NCBI RefSeq assembly: GCF_024655565.1
Contig: NZ_JANKOF010000001.1
Location: 62,001 to 126,000 of the forward strand
Direction: 5' to 3'
DNA length: 64,000 bases
Source: Nitratireductor sp. ZSWI3
GTDB taxonomy: Bacteria > Pseudomonadota > Alphaproteobacteria > Rhizobiales > Rhizobiaceae
Made by a program: the position numbers and the translations under genes. The notes under the pieces are model-generated. The model had not been told where the DNA came from. It did not search any database and was given only the letters and a program-made list of their open reading frames with translations. Below, piece after piece: positions 1 to 8,192 of the stretch. The number at the start of each line of letters is the position of its first letter. Positions within the stretch are counted from its first letter, which is position 1.

Positions 1-14
1 CGTCGTTCTCGTTA

Positions 15-839
15 TCAGCCGCCGAAGCCGAAGCCGGCCGGCATGTCGGTGAGCATCACGCCGAAGGGCTCGAGGCTCTTCAGGATCCAGGTCTGGTTGT
101 TGCCGATGCGGCGGTTGTATTCGGCCCAGGCCGAGACGAAGCTCTTGAAGGTCTCGTCCGCACCATAGTTGACGGCGATGACCGACGGCGTGGAGAGCAC
201 GGGCGTCGGCACCTTGACGGCACCGATCGTCGGCGCCTTCTTGGCGATCACGAGGCCGTTCAGCATGGTGTTGACGAGCGCGTCCGCCTTGCCGGTGGTC
301 ACGGCCACGATGGCTTCGTCGCGGGTCTTGAAGCGCAGGATGTTCGCCTTCGGCAGATATTGCTGCGTCATCAGGTCCTGGGCGGAGCCGAGGTCGACGG
401 CGAAGGTGTATTGCGGGTCGTTCAGCTCGTTCCAGCTCTTGCCGTTGAGTTCGTCCTTGGCGGAAACGAGGACGAAGCTGTTGTAGTAGGTCGGGTCGGA
501 GAAGGAGACCGACATTGCCCGCACCGGCGTCGCGGTCACGGCGAACGCCATGTCCACCTTGCCGCTTTGCACGTCGAGAATGGCGTTGGCCCAGCTGGAT
601 TCGACGACTTCGAGCTTGACGTCCAATGTCTTGGCGATGTCGTTCGCCATGTCGATGACGAAACCCTGCCATTCACCGCTGCGCGGATCCTTGTTGAAAT
701 AGGGGACTTCGTTGAGGATGGCGGGAATGCGCAACACGCCGCGCGAGCGGATGTCGTCTATCGTGCCGGCGTGGGCGATGCCGGTCAGCAGCGACAGCGC
801 GACCGCCGCGGCGCCGCAAATTCTGGAAATCAGGTTCAT
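15..839 (-). CDS. Periplasmic amino-acid-type ABC transporter substrate-binding protein
   Basis: Family 3 type solute-binding protein of 274 residues that should capture a polar amino acid or related compound in the periplasm for an ABC importer. Residues 1 to about 23 form a signal peptide (basic start, hydrophobic core, AHA-type cleavage site), followed by the family's opening in which a reducing-end helix (DDIRSRGVLR) precedes the first binding lobe. I chose the ATG at 839 because a GGAG lies nine bases upstream; an in-frame ATG at 854 has no good ribosome site. It lies downstream of the lysR gene on the same strand. The permease and ATPase at 8189-9646 have no binding protein beside them, so this is the likely partner, an inference from position. 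The substrate is unknown. Confidence 0.85.
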   Translation of the reverse strand: MNLISRICGAAAVALSLLTGIAHAGTIDDIRSRGVLRIPAILNEVPYFNKDPRSGEWQGFVIDMANDIAKTLDVKLEVVESSWANAILDVQSGKVDMAFAVTATPVRAMSVSFSDPTYYNSFVLVSAKDELNGKSWNELNDPQYTFAVDLGSAQDLMTQQYLPKANILRFKTRDEAIVAVTTGKADALVNTMLNGLVIAKKAPTIGAVKVPTPVLSTPSVIAVNYGADETFKSFVSAWAEYNRRIGNNQTWILKSLEPFGVMLTDMPAGFGFGG

Positions 840-933
840 CGTCAGGTTCTCCATGGTTCCCCGAGAGGTGGTAAGGTCCGTTTCCGTACCTCTTTGCAAG
901 GGGGCACGGCTTTTTCGGCCGGGAGACAGCCTA

Positions 934-952
934 TCCCCGCATGAGGCGGGGA
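934..952. repeat. Short perfect inverted repeat between lysR and the binding-protein gene
   Basis: Seven-base perfect arms (TCCCCGC and GCGGGGA) are separated by a five-base loop in the 161-base gap between the two minus-strand genes. No T-run follows on either strand, so it could be a weak terminator, a transcript-stabilising hairpin or chance. Confidence 0.4.
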
Positions 953-1000
953 CAATGCTAGAGACGCGGAGCCACTTATTCGCTTTTTTGTATGTCGGGG

Positions 1001-1930
1001 TCACAGCGGCGGGTGCGTGAACTCGCCGCCGCGCGGCGGATCGAGGATGGGGCCGACGAGCTCGCGCTGGCAATCCTCGAAGAGCTGCTGCACGGTCGGG
1101 TGCTTCTGCAGGAAGCCGGCGCTGCCGAAATAGACGCGCACTTCGGGCAGGTTGTTGAGCTTCGCCGAGCTGATCGTTACGTCTTCCGGCCCGATGCACC
1201 AGGACGGGATGATCGAGAAGCCCAGCCCTTCCTCGACACAGCGCTTCACGCTCGAACTGCCTGAGGTCGAAATGACCGGTTGCACCAGGGCGCCGTCGCG
1301 GCTCAGGAAGTCGACGGCGAGGTTCCTCAGCGTCTGGCCCGGCTCGAAGGTGATGAAGCGGCGGCCCTCGGCCCATGAGGGGATGTCCTGCTGTTTCGGC
1401 GCTTCGCCCCATTGGCGGGGATAGACGAGGCTGAGCCGGTAGCTGCCGAGCAGTCGCTGCGGCACGACCGGATCGCCGAAATAGCGCTCGGAGATGCACA
1501 CGTCGAGGCTGCCGTTCTTGACGAGTTCGGCCAACACCGTATCGCGCTCGTAGACGGCGAACTCCATCTCCGGGAATTTCTCGCGAAAGCGGGTGAGCAC
1601 TTTCGGGAAGAGATAGAAGAAGATCGCCTGGGGCATGCCGACGCGTAGCGAGGAGCGCTGGCTCTCGATCAGCTTGGTCAGCCTTTCGAGCATGATGTCG
1701 AGTTCGGGATGGAGAAGATTGTAGAGCGCGCGGCCGCGCGGCGTCAGGGCGATGCGCTTGGCGCCCTGTTCGGATTCGATCAGCTTCCCCTTGAGGATTT
1801 GTTCGAGCCGTCGAACATGGTTTGCCGCCGACTGATAGCTGAGGTTCAACTCACGGGCGGCTCCCGAGAAGGACCCGTGGCGGGCGACCTGATAGAAGGT
1901 CTGGATGAGTGTAAGGCTTATCTCGGCCAT
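1001..1930 (-). CDS. LysR-family transcriptional regulator
   Basis: LysR-type regulator of 309 residues. The N-terminal winged helix-turn-helix covers about residues 3-62 (GSFSGAARELNLSYQSAANH region) and is followed by a linker helix and a periplasmic-binding-like effector domain to the end. The ATG at 1930 is preceded by an AGGAAGGGG ribosome site; the longer in-frame start at 1999 would add an unrelated basic tail. It is transcribed away from the oxidoreductase operon beginning at 2078, the usual LysR arrangement, and a GATACAA/TTGTATC inverted repeat lies in the shared 147-base promoter region. It probably controls both that operon and the binding protein downstream of itself. The effector is not known. 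Confidence 0.9.
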   Translation of the reverse strand: MAEISLTLIQTFYQVARHGSFSGAARELNLSYQSAANHVRRLEQILKGKLIESEQGAKRIALTPRGRALYNLLHPELDIMLERLTKLIESQRSSLRVGMPQAIFFYLFPKVLTRFREKFPEMEFAVYERDTVLAELVKNGSLDVCISERYFGDPVVPQRLLGSYRLSLVYPRQWGEAPKQQDIPSWAEGRRFITFEPGQTLRNLAVDFLSRDGALVQPVISTSGSSSVKRCVEEGLGFSIIPSWCIGPEDVTISSAKLNNLPEVRVYFGSAGFLQKHPTVQQLFEDCQRELVGPILDPPRGGEFTHPPL

Positions 1931-1979
1931 GATCGTCTTTCCCCTTCCTGAACGCTTAAGGGGGCCACCCCTCCTATCC

Positions 1980-2020
1980 GATACAAATTTCGTGAACAAG
2001 CAAGGCCGTCATCTTGTATC
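1980..2020. promoter_or_regulatory. Candidate LysR operator in the divergent promoter region
   Basis: GATACAA at 1980-1986 and its perfect complement TTGTATC at 2014-2020 flank a 27-base centre between the divergent lysR and oxidoreductase genes. Wide spacing is compatible with LysR tetramer binding, but the assignment rests on position and symmetry only. Confidence 0.4.
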
Positions 2021-2077
2021 GACGGCCGAAGCGGGCTGCCGCCAATATCCGGGCGTTAAAACCGTCCGGTCAGAAAA

Positions 2078-3265
2078 ATGTCAGTCCGTGCTCCCTCCGC
2101 CTTCCCACATACCGTCGTGGTCGTCGGTTCCGGCATCGTCGGAGCGGCCACGGCCTATTTCCTGGCGAAGCAGGGCGTCGAGGTCCGACTGATCGAGGCC
2201 GTGGCTCCGGCCGCCGAGGCGACCGGGGCCGCAGACGGCGCCGTGTCGGTCGCCAGCAAGCGGCCGGGCCCGATGATGGCGGCGGCGCTTTCCGGCGTCC
2301 GCCTCTATCGCGAACTTGCCGAGGCAGGGCTCTTTTCCGGCCTCTTCAAGTCGCGGTCGACCTTCATCGTCGCGGCTTCCGAAGCCGAATGCAGCGTTCT
2401 CCAAACCCACGCGGCGGCGTTGTCGGCTGCCGGCGTGCGCGTCGACCTCCTGTCGCAGGCAATGGTGCGGCAGCGCATGCCGGCCGTGTCCGGCAGGGCC
2501 CTGATGGCCGTCGAAGTCCATGACGAGGGGCATGCGATCGGCTACCAGATCGTCCATCGCCTGCTGACGGCGGCCGGCATCGTCGTCCAGCGCCGCACCA
2601 TGGTCGAGGGCATCCTGAGCGGGGCGCGGGCAAACGTCGTTCGCGGCGTCATGACGCAGCACGGGCCGGTCGAAGGCGATGCTGTGGTGGTTGCCGCGGG
2701 GACGGGATCGGGGCGGCTGCTGGGGCTCTCCGACGTGCTGATGCCCCGCAAGGGCCAGCTGCTTGTGACCGAGCGGGCTCCCGAACTCAACGCCGGCCTG
2801 CCCGGCGCCATCATGTCCGGCCGTTACCTTTTGTCGAAAGGCAGCCAGGGCGGCGGGCAGGGCGCGCCGGCGCGTGGGCTGGGGCTGGTGATCGACCCGC
2901 TGCGCACCGGCCAGTTTCTGATCGGCGGCACGCGCGAAGACCATGGCGACCGGCTGACCAACGATGTCGGTGCGGTTGCGCAAATCCTAAGGGATGCGGT
3001 GGCGCTCCTGCCCGGGCTGGCACATGTCCGGTTGCTGCGCAGCTTTGCGGGAAACCGCACCGCCGTGGCTGACGGGCTGCCGCTGATCGGCCGCGTGTCG
3101 GGCTGCGACAATCTCTATGTGGCGACCGGCTTCGAGGGAGATGGAATATGCCTCGGCCCGCTCACCGGCAAGGCGGTGGCGGACCTCGTCTGCGGAAGGG
3201 AGCCGTCCTTCGACCTGCGTCCGTTCGACCCGGCGCGTTTCGGCGTGCGCGAGGTGGCCGCATGA
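2078..3265 (+). CDS. FAD-dependent D-amino-acid/opine-type dehydrogenase, catalytic subunit (DAO family)
   Basis: A 395-residue DAO-family flavoprotein with the dinucleotide-binding GSGIVG motif at residues 17-22 and the C-terminal FAD-contact region (ATGFEGDGICLGPLTG) near residues 348-364. DAO-type subunits of this length, in an operon with a small [2Fe-2S] protein and a FAD/NAD protein carrying a C-terminal BFD domain, form heteromeric dehydrogenases such as octopine/nopaline oxidase, D-hydroxyproline dehydrogenase and hydrogen cyanide synthase. The reaction would be oxidation of a secondary or D-amino group to an imine or keto acid. First gene of an operon whose next members overlap it. 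The ribosome site is weak. The substrate is unknown; the downstream lysine-type genes suggest a lysine-derived compound, which is inference. Confidence 0.85.
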   Translation: MSVRAPSAFPHTVVVVGSGIVGAATAYFLAKQGVEVRLIEAVAPAAEATGAADGAVSVASKRPGPMMAAALSGVRLYRELAEAGLFSGLFKSRSTFIVAASEAECSVLQTHAAALSAAGVRVDLLSQAMVRQRMPAVSGRALMAVEVHDEGHAIGYQIVHRLLTAAGIVVQRRTMVEGILSGARANVVRGVMTQHGPVEGDAVVVAAGTGSGRLLGLSDVLMPRKGQLLVTERAPELNAGLPGAIMSGRYLLSKGSQGGGQGAPARGLGLVIDPLRTGQFLIGGTREDHGDRLTNDVGAVAQILRDAVALLPGLAHVRLLRSFAGNRTAVADGLPLIGRVSGCDNLYVATGFEGDGICLGPLTGKAVADLVCGREPSFDLRPFDPARFGVREVAA

Positions 3266-3567
3266 AACGGGCCACCTTTTCATGGCTGGGAAGGGACGTG
3301 CCCTTCCTGGAAGGCGAGAGCATCGCCTCGGCGCTGGATGCCGCCGGCCTTGTCTCGTTCGGTCCGGGCATGGTTGCCGGGGACACCCGATACTTCTGCG
3401 GCATCGGCGCCTGTCAGGGCTGCCTCGTCAGGGTGAACGGCGTGGTCCGCGAGGCCTGTCTCGCGCCGGCTTCCGCGCAAAGCCTGGTCGAACCGCTGGA
3501 TCACGATGCGGGCGGAAAACCGCTTCACACTTTTCCTCATCCCGTCGCGGGGGGCACACGTGACTGA
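3262..3567 (+). CDS. [2Fe-2S] small subunit of the flavin amino-acid dehydrogenase
   Basis: A 101-residue plant-type ferredoxin-like subunit with Cys46, Cys51 and Cys54 (C-x4-C-x2-C) and Cys66, the four ligands of one [2Fe-2S] cluster. It should carry electrons between the two flavin subunits encoded on either side. The ATG at 3262 overlaps the previous stop codon (ATGA), and the next gene starts inside its last codons, so translation is probably coupled. Oddly, residues 82-94 are encoded by a 40-base core of the palindromic repeat that also occurs at 51065 and 53993, so the C-terminal tail after about residue 80 appears to be repeat-derived and not family-derived. Confidence 0.85.
   Translation: MKRATFSWLGRDVPFLEGESIASALDAAGLVSFGPGMVAGDTRYFCGIGACQGCLVRVNGVVREACLAPASAQSLVEPLDHDAGGKPLHTFPHPVAGGTRD
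3505..3544 (-). repeat. RIME-like palindromic repeat core embedded in coding sequence
   Basis: These 40 bases, read on the minus strand, match positions 5-44 of the 113-base repeats at 51065-51177 and 53993-54105, with one mismatch to the first copy. The stretch begins exactly on a codon boundary and encodes residues 82-94 of the [2Fe-2S] subunit, ending 15 bases before the next gene's GTG start. The flanking ends of the repeat are not recognisable here. Confidence 0.85.
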
Positions 3568-4912
3568 ACCTGATGTGCTCGTCATTGGCGGCGGTCCGGC
3601 CGGCCTTTCCGCTGCCGTCGAAGCGGCGCGCGCCGGCCTTGCCGTGGAGCTCGTCGAGCAACGCGAAACGATCGGCGGCGCGATCTATCGCCAGCCGATC
3701 CCCGGTGCGAACCCCATGCCGCAGGCGGCGGCCGCAAAGGCCCGCTGGAACACGCTGTCGCGTGCTTTTGCGGAAAGCCGGGTTGCGACCCGCCACGCGT
3801 CCGTCTTCCTCGGGGTCGAGGCCGACGGGCTGGTGCTCGTCGACGATCGCCGCTCCGGCCGGGTCGCCTGCCTCCGCCCGAAGGCCGTCGTCCTGGCGAC
3901 GGGCGCCGTCGAGACGGTTCACCCGCGTCCGGGCTGGCATCTGGCGGGCGTGTCCACGGTCGGCGGCCTGCAGGTGATGATGAAGGAGCGGGGGCGGGCA
4001 CCGCAGGGCCGGGTCCTGCTCGCCGGCAACGGCCCTTTGCTGATCGCCGCCGCTGCGCAGATGGCGCGTCTGGGCAACCCGCCCATCGCTGTCGTGGAGG
4101 CCGGCGATCCCTTGCGGCGCGTTTGCGGAGGCGCAAGGATGCTCCGTTTTCCCGGTTTGCTTCGGGAAGCGGGGCGCTACCTGATCGACATGCGGCGCAG
4201 CCGGGTTCCCTGGCTTCGCGGCACAAGGCTTGCCGGCATCGAACGCGAGGGCGAGGCCTTTTCGATCCTCCTTGAGGATGCCCGCGGGACACGCCGGCTG
4301 AAGGCGGATCGGGTTGCCCTTCACGATGGCATCCGGCCCAATGATTTCGGCCTGCCGCCGGACCATCGCGGCGCGGCGCCCGGCCCGCTCGTCCTTCGTG
4401 CCGGCGATTGCCGGGAGGCGCTCGGTGTCCTGGCGGCCGAGGCCGACGGCCGCCGCGCCGGCAGGCTGGTCGCACAGCATCTGTCGGGCAAGGCGAAGGA
4501 CGTGGCGGAGGCGGAGCGCGTCATCGCGCGCAACCGCGGGGCGCAGGCCACCCTTGCCGAGCTCTTCGCGCCTCTGCCGGGCACGATGCCCTTTGAGGAC
4601 CTGCCGGATCATACGGTCCTTTGCCGTTGTGAGGGCAAGACCGTCGGCGATCTGCGGGCGCTGTGCTCGCGGCCGGACAGGCTGACGGGGCGCGAGGTGA
4701 AGCACAATGGGCGCTTTGCCATGGGCTCATGCCAGGGGCGGTTTTGCGCCGCCAACACGGCGGCCCTGATGGCGCGCATGCATCCCGCCGCCCCGCCGCC
4801 GGTGCCCGAAGATCTGACCGGCCGGCGCTGGCCGGCCCGCCCCGTTTCGATCGGCTCGCTGGTGCAGGCCGCTTCCCAGGACAACGAGATGACTGACGAG
4901 GTTCACAAATGA
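3560..4912 (+). CDS. FAD/NAD(P)-binding subunit with C-terminal BFD-like [2Fe-2S] domain
   Basis: Third subunit of the heteromeric dehydrogenase, 450 residues. A GGGPAG nucleotide-binding motif is at residues 10-15, a pyridine-nucleotide-disulfide oxidoreductase fold follows, and the C-terminus has four cysteines of a BFD-like iron-sulfur domain (CRC near residue 355, and C-x4-C in SCQGRFC near 391-396). Together with the DAO and ferredoxin subunits it matches the octopine/nopaline oxidase and hydroxyproline dehydrogenase architecture. I use the GTG at 3560, which overlaps the previous gene by eight bases and sits after a GCGGGGGG ribosome site; the upstream ATG at 3506 would start inside the repeat core. 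Its stop overlaps the next ATG. Confidence 0.85.
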   Translation: MTEPDVLVIGGGPAGLSAAVEAARAGLAVELVEQRETIGGAIYRQPIPGANPMPQAAAAKARWNTLSRAFAESRVATRHASVFLGVEADGLVLVDDRRSGRVACLRPKAVVLATGAVETVHPRPGWHLAGVSTVGGLQVMMKERGRAPQGRVLLAGNGPLLIAAAAQMARLGNPPIAVVEAGDPLRRVCGGARMLRFPGLLREAGRYLIDMRRSRVPWLRGTRLAGIEREGEAFSILLEDARGTRRLKADRVALHDGIRPNDFGLPPDHRGAAPGPLVLRAGDCREALGVLAAEADGRRAGRLVAQHLSGKAKDVAEAERVIARNRGAQATLAELFAPLPGTMPFEDLPDHTVLCRCEGKTVGDLRALCSRPDRLTGREVKHNGRFAMGSCQGRFCAANTAALMARMHPAAPPPVPEDLTGRRWPARPVSIGSLVQAASQDNEMTDEVHK

Positions 4913-6306
4913 TGCAGACGCAGCGCGTAACCGTTTCTCCCTATAAGGCGGTCGTCGTCCGCAACCCCTTCGACGGGTCGCTCGTCGGCGAGGTCGCCGA
5001 GGCAAGCCATGCCGAGATCGCGGCGGCGGTGCTTCGCGCCAGGCGGGCTCAGCACGACTTCCGTCGCTCCACGCCGGCCGAGCGCCGGGCGATGCTCAAT
5101 GCGCTCGCCGCCGAGATCGCGGCGGACGCGGAAGGCCTCGCCCGTACCATCTCCTCAGAAATGGGCAAGACCATTCGCGAGGCGCGCAACGAGGTGCGGC
5201 GTGCGCAGAACACGCTGAAGCTTTCGGGCGACGCTGCGACCTTCCTCGATGGCGAGGTGCTCAATTGCGCGATCGTCGAGGGCGGTGCGGAGCGTCAGGC
5301 GACGGTGACCTATGAGCCGGTCGGCGTGGTCGGTGCGATAACGCCGTTCAACTATCCGCTCAACCTTCTCTGCCACAAGCTGGGGCCGGCGATTGCCGCC
5401 GGCAATGCGGTCGTCGCAAAGCCGTCGCCCAAGGCGCCGCTGGCGGCAGCGCGCCTGCGTGAACTGGCGCTCAAGGCAGGTTGGCCGGAAGATGTCTTCC
5501 AGGTGGTGCAGGGCGGTGCCGAAGCCGCGCTGTCGCTGGTCGCCTCGCAGATCGACCTTCTCTCCTTCACGGGAGGTCCGGCGGCCGGCCTTGCCCTCAA
5601 GAAGGCCAGCGGCCTCGTCCGTTGCCTGATGGAGCTCGGCGGCAACGACCCGCTGTTCGTGCTGCCCGATGCCGATCTCGACAAGGCGGTCGCCACCACC
5701 ATCGGGCACCGCTTCGAGATCGCCGGCCAGAGCTGCGCTGCGGTGAAGAAGCTTTATCTGCACCGCGACATCGAGAAGGCCTTCACCGAAAGGTTGCTCG
5801 CCGCCGTGGATGCGGTCGAGTTCGGCGACCCGTCGCGGGAGGATACGGACATGGGAACCGTCATCGATCTTGCCGCCGCCGAGACCGTGGCGGAGCGGGT
5901 CGAAGCGACGCTCGCCTCCGGAGCGCGTCTCCTGCATGGCGGAACCCGCGACGGCACCTTGTTTGCGCCGACGGTGATCTCCGGCGTGGCGCCGCAGGCG
6001 CCGGTCATCGCCGACGAGACCTTCGGCCCGATCATCGCCATCCGCAGTTTCGCCGATGCCGGCGAGGCCATCGCCGAAGTGAACGCCGGTGCCTATGGGC
6101 TTCAGGCGGGGGTCTTCACCAATGACCACGCCCTCGTCAAGCGCTTCTCCCGCGATCTCATCGTGGGTGGCGTGATGATCAATGAAGGGCCGGATTTTCG
6201 CGCCGAGCACGTCCCCTTCGGCGGCGTCAAGCGCAGCGGTCTCGGGCGCGAGGGCGTGCGGATCGCGTTGCGCGAGATGTCCGAGCCCAAGGTTGTGATC
6301 GACTGA
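4909..6306 (+). CDS. NAD(P)-dependent aldehyde dehydrogenase
   Basis: Aldehyde dehydrogenase of 465 residues. The N-binding motif TPFNYPLN, the general-base glutamate in ELGGNDP (near residue 242) and the nucleophilic cysteine in GQSCAAV (near residue 276) are all present, so the enzyme should be active. It is probably the step that oxidises a semialdehyde made by the upstream oxidation or the later lysine-dehydrogenase-like enzyme; 2-aminoadipate semialdehyde or 2-ketoglutarate semialdehyde are reasonable candidates from context but are not proven. The start overlaps the previous stop by four bases. The sequence resembles the short (about 470 residue) branch that includes phosphonoacetaldehyde and lactaldehyde dehydrogenases. 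Confidence 0.87.
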   Translation: MMQTQRVTVSPYKAVVVRNPFDGSLVGEVAEASHAEIAAAVLRARRAQHDFRRSTPAERRAMLNALAAEIAADAEGLARTISSEMGKTIREARNEVRRAQNTLKLSGDAATFLDGEVLNCAIVEGGAERQATVTYEPVGVVGAITPFNYPLNLLCHKLGPAIAAGNAVVAKPSPKAPLAAARLRELALKAGWPEDVFQVVQGGAEAALSLVASQIDLLSFTGGPAAGLALKKASGLVRCLMELGGNDPLFVLPDADLDKAVATTIGHRFEIAGQSCAAVKKLYLHRDIEKAFTERLLAAVDAVEFGDPSREDTDMGTVIDLAAAETVAERVEATLASGARLLHGGTRDGTLFAPTVISGVAPQAPVIADETFGPIIAIRSFADAGEAIAEVNAGAYGLQAGVFTNDHALVKRFSRDLIVGGVMINEGPDFRAEHVPFGGVKRSGLGREGVRIALREMSEPKVVID

Positions 6307-6318
6307 GGGAGGAGGATC

Positions 6319-7068
6319 ATGCGGATCGCGATCTTCGGCGCGTCGGGACGGGTCGGCACGAAGCTGGTGGAACTCGTGCTTGCCAGTCCGGGGCTCGATC
6401 TGGTGGCGGCGCTCGTCTCGCCGGGGTCGAAGCTGGTCGGCTCGCCGGTCGCGGGCGGCAGCATCGAATACCGGCCGGCAGAGACGGCCATGAACACGCA
6501 TTGCGACGTGATGATCGACTTTTCCACGCCGTCGGCGAGCCTTGCCCTGCAGGAAGACGTCGGCACGAAGCCGATCCCCATGGTGATCGGCACCACCGGC
6601 TTCGCCCCGGAGGAGCAGGAGCGGCTTTCCGCATGGTCGCAGCACCGGCCGCTTCTGGTAAGCGCCAACTTCGCCCATGGCTTCGAGGCGTTCCGGCTGG
6701 GTGCCGTGGAGTTCGCGGGCCGTATGCCGGACGCCGAGGCGGCGGTCGGCGAGGTTTATCACGCGCGCAAGAAGACGGAGCCATCCGGGACCTCGCGGCT
6801 CCTGGCGCGCAATCTCTTTGAAACCCGCAGCCGCGCCATGGGCTTCGCGGCCCCCGAGCCGCCGATTTCCGTGCGCCGCGAGGGCGACACGGTGGGCCTC
6901 AACGAGATCCGCTTCGACATGGGCTCGGCGGAGCTGATCATGACCTACCGGGTCCATGCGCTCGCCGCGTATGCGGAAGGCGCGCTCGCCGCTGCGCAGT
7001 GGCTGGTTTCCCACGCTCGAGGCCCCGGCCTCTACAGCCTGGTGGACAGCCTGATCGACCGAGGATGA
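6319..7068 (+). CDS. DapB-like reductase (diverged dihydrodipicolinate reductase paralog)
   Basis: A 249-residue protein with the DapB fold: N-terminal GASGRVG nucleotide motif (residues 7-13), GTTG at 91-94, and the catalytic-loop equivalent at residues 145-158. In DapB the loop reads E-x-H-H-x-x-K-x-D-A-P-S-G-T. Here the first histidine, taken as the acid catalyst in the E. coli enzyme, is Tyr147; His148 and Lys151 are kept, and the acidic/alanine pair before PSGT is Thr-Glu. A changed substrate or chemistry, such as reduction of another cyclic imine, is therefore plausible. Good ribosome site (GGGAGGAGG). It sits between aldehyde dehydrogenase and dapA-like genes in a catabolic operon, an odd place for a biosynthetic housekeeping enzyme. 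Confidence 0.8.
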   Translation: MRIAIFGASGRVGTKLVELVLASPGLDLVAALVSPGSKLVGSPVAGGSIEYRPAETAMNTHCDVMIDFSTPSASLALQEDVGTKPIPMVIGTTGFAPEEQERLSAWSQHRPLLVSANFAHGFEAFRLGAVEFAGRMPDAEAAVGEVYHARKKTEPSGTSRLLARNLFETRSRAMGFAAPEPPISVRREGDTVGLNEIRFDMGSAELIMTYRVHALAAYAEGALAAAQWLVSHARGPGLYSLVDSLIDRG

Positions 7069-7081
7069 TGAGGACGAAAGG

Positions 7082-8008
7082 ATGATGACGATGAACGAAC
7101 TGGCAAAGCGCTTCAAGGGCGTGTTCACCGCGCTGGTCACGCCCTTCAGGGATGGCGCGATCGATTTTGCGGCATTCGACGCCCTGGTGGAGCGGCAGCT
7201 TTCGGCCGGGGTCGCGGGTCTCGTGCCGGTCGGCACGACGGGCGAGGCGGCGACGCTGTCCGACGAGGAAGCGGACGAACTCATCGCGCGCACCGTCCGG
7301 CTCGCCGGCGGCCGCGCCCTCGTGATGGCCGGCGCCGGAGCCAATGACACGCTGAAGACCGTCGACAAGGTGAAGCGTGCCGAAAAGGCCGGCGCCGATG
7401 CGCTCTTGATCGTGACGCCCTACTACAACAAGCCGACCCAGGACGGGCTGATCGCGCATTACGGTGCCGCCGCCGAGGCGGCGGGCCTGCCGATCATGCT
7501 CTATTCGGTTCCCGGACGCTGCGCCGTCGAGATCGCGCCTGAGACCTGCGCAACGCTTATGGAAAAGCACTCCAACATTGTGGCGATCAAGGAGGCCGGC
7601 GGCGATGCCGGCCGGGTGACGCGCCTGCGCAAGGCATGCGGCGAAGGCTTGATCGTCCATTCGGGCGACGACGGCCTGACGTTGCCGTTCCTGTCGCTCG
7701 GCGCGGTGGGCGTCACCAGCGTGGTGGCCAACATCGCCCCGCGCGAGATGGTGCGGATGGTCGAGGCCTGGCAGAAGGGGGAGGCGGCGAAGGCCCTGGC
7801 CCTCAACGACATGATCGCCGAGCTGACCGACGCCATGTTCATCGAGAGCAATCCAGGGCCCGTGAAGGCGGCGCTCGCCCTGTCCAACCTGTCGGGACCG
7901 GAGATGCGCCTGCCGCTGCTTCCGGTCTCGCGCGACAATCGCGAGAAGCTCGCCGACGTCCTCGGCCGCTTCACGTCTGCCGCGACCGCCTTCCAAGAAA
8001 TGCGCTAA
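7082..8008 (+). CDS. DapA-like dihydrodipicolinate synthase/N-acetylneuraminate lyase family protein
   Basis: A 308-residue class I aldolase. The Schiff-base lysine is Lys170 (in VAIKEAGG), the tyrosine of the proton relay is Tyr141 with Arg146 in LYSVPGR, Thr52-Thr53 lie in the GTTGE motif, and Tyr114-Tyr115 precede NKP. These are the residues expected of a true 4-hydroxy-tetrahydrodipicolinate synthase, so it may run that reaction or a related aldol/dehydration on a similar keto acid. Family members also include the pyrroline-4-hydroxy-2-carboxylate deaminase of hydroxyproline breakdown. ATGs at 7082, 7085 and 7091 are all possible; AGGACGAAAGG supports 7082. It lies 13 bases after the dapB-like gene. 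Confidence 0.82.
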   Translation: MMTMNELAKRFKGVFTALVTPFRDGAIDFAAFDALVERQLSAGVAGLVPVGTTGEAATLSDEEADELIARTVRLAGGRALVMAGAGANDTLKTVDKVKRAEKAGADALLIVTPYYNKPTQDGLIAHYGAAAEAAGLPIMLYSVPGRCAVEIAPETCATLMEKHSNIVAIKEAGGDAGRVTRLRKACGEGLIVHSGDDGLTLPFLSLGAVGVTSVVANIAPREMVRMVEAWQKGEAAKALALNDMIAELTDAMFIESNPGPVKAALALSNLSGPEMRLPLLPVSRDNREKLADVLGRFTSAATAFQEMR

Positions 8009-8114
8009 CGGCTTCCAGAAGCTTTGCATTGTGTGCCGCAGATCGACATACGACAGTGAAAGGGCCGCCATTGTCCGCGATCGCGGCCGAAAACAAGGAC
8101 AACGGGGAAAGAGG

Positions 8115-8192
8115 ATGATCGCCAAGACAAGCAAAGCATGGCGCTGCCGGAATCTCTGCGCAGGCACCATGCAGGGACGGGGAGCGCGATGA
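8115..8192 (+). CDS. Possible 25-residue small ORF ahead of the permease gene
   Basis: An ATG after a GGGGAAAGAGG ribosome site opens a 25-codon frame whose TGA overlaps the permease ATG (ATGA). The peptide is basic and cysteine-containing, with no recognisable domain or signal sequence. It could act as a coupled leader for permease translation or be chance; it occupies the place where the binding-protein gene of such operons often lies. Confidence 0.3.
   Translation: MIAKTSKAWRCRNLCAGTMQGRGAR

Noticed and set aside
2078-8008. Assignment of the first operon to hydroxyproline breakdown
   Set aside because: The dehydrogenase subunits, DapA-like and aldehyde dehydrogenase fit, but there is no hydroxyproline epimerase, and the DapB-like and lysine-dehydrogenase-like genes do not belong to that pathway. 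Kept only as an alternative.
7082-8008. Calling the DapA-like gene the housekeeping dapA
   Set aside because: Active-site residues allow it, but its place in a regulated catabolic and transport operon argues for a dedicated paralog; the genome's main dapA is not visible here.
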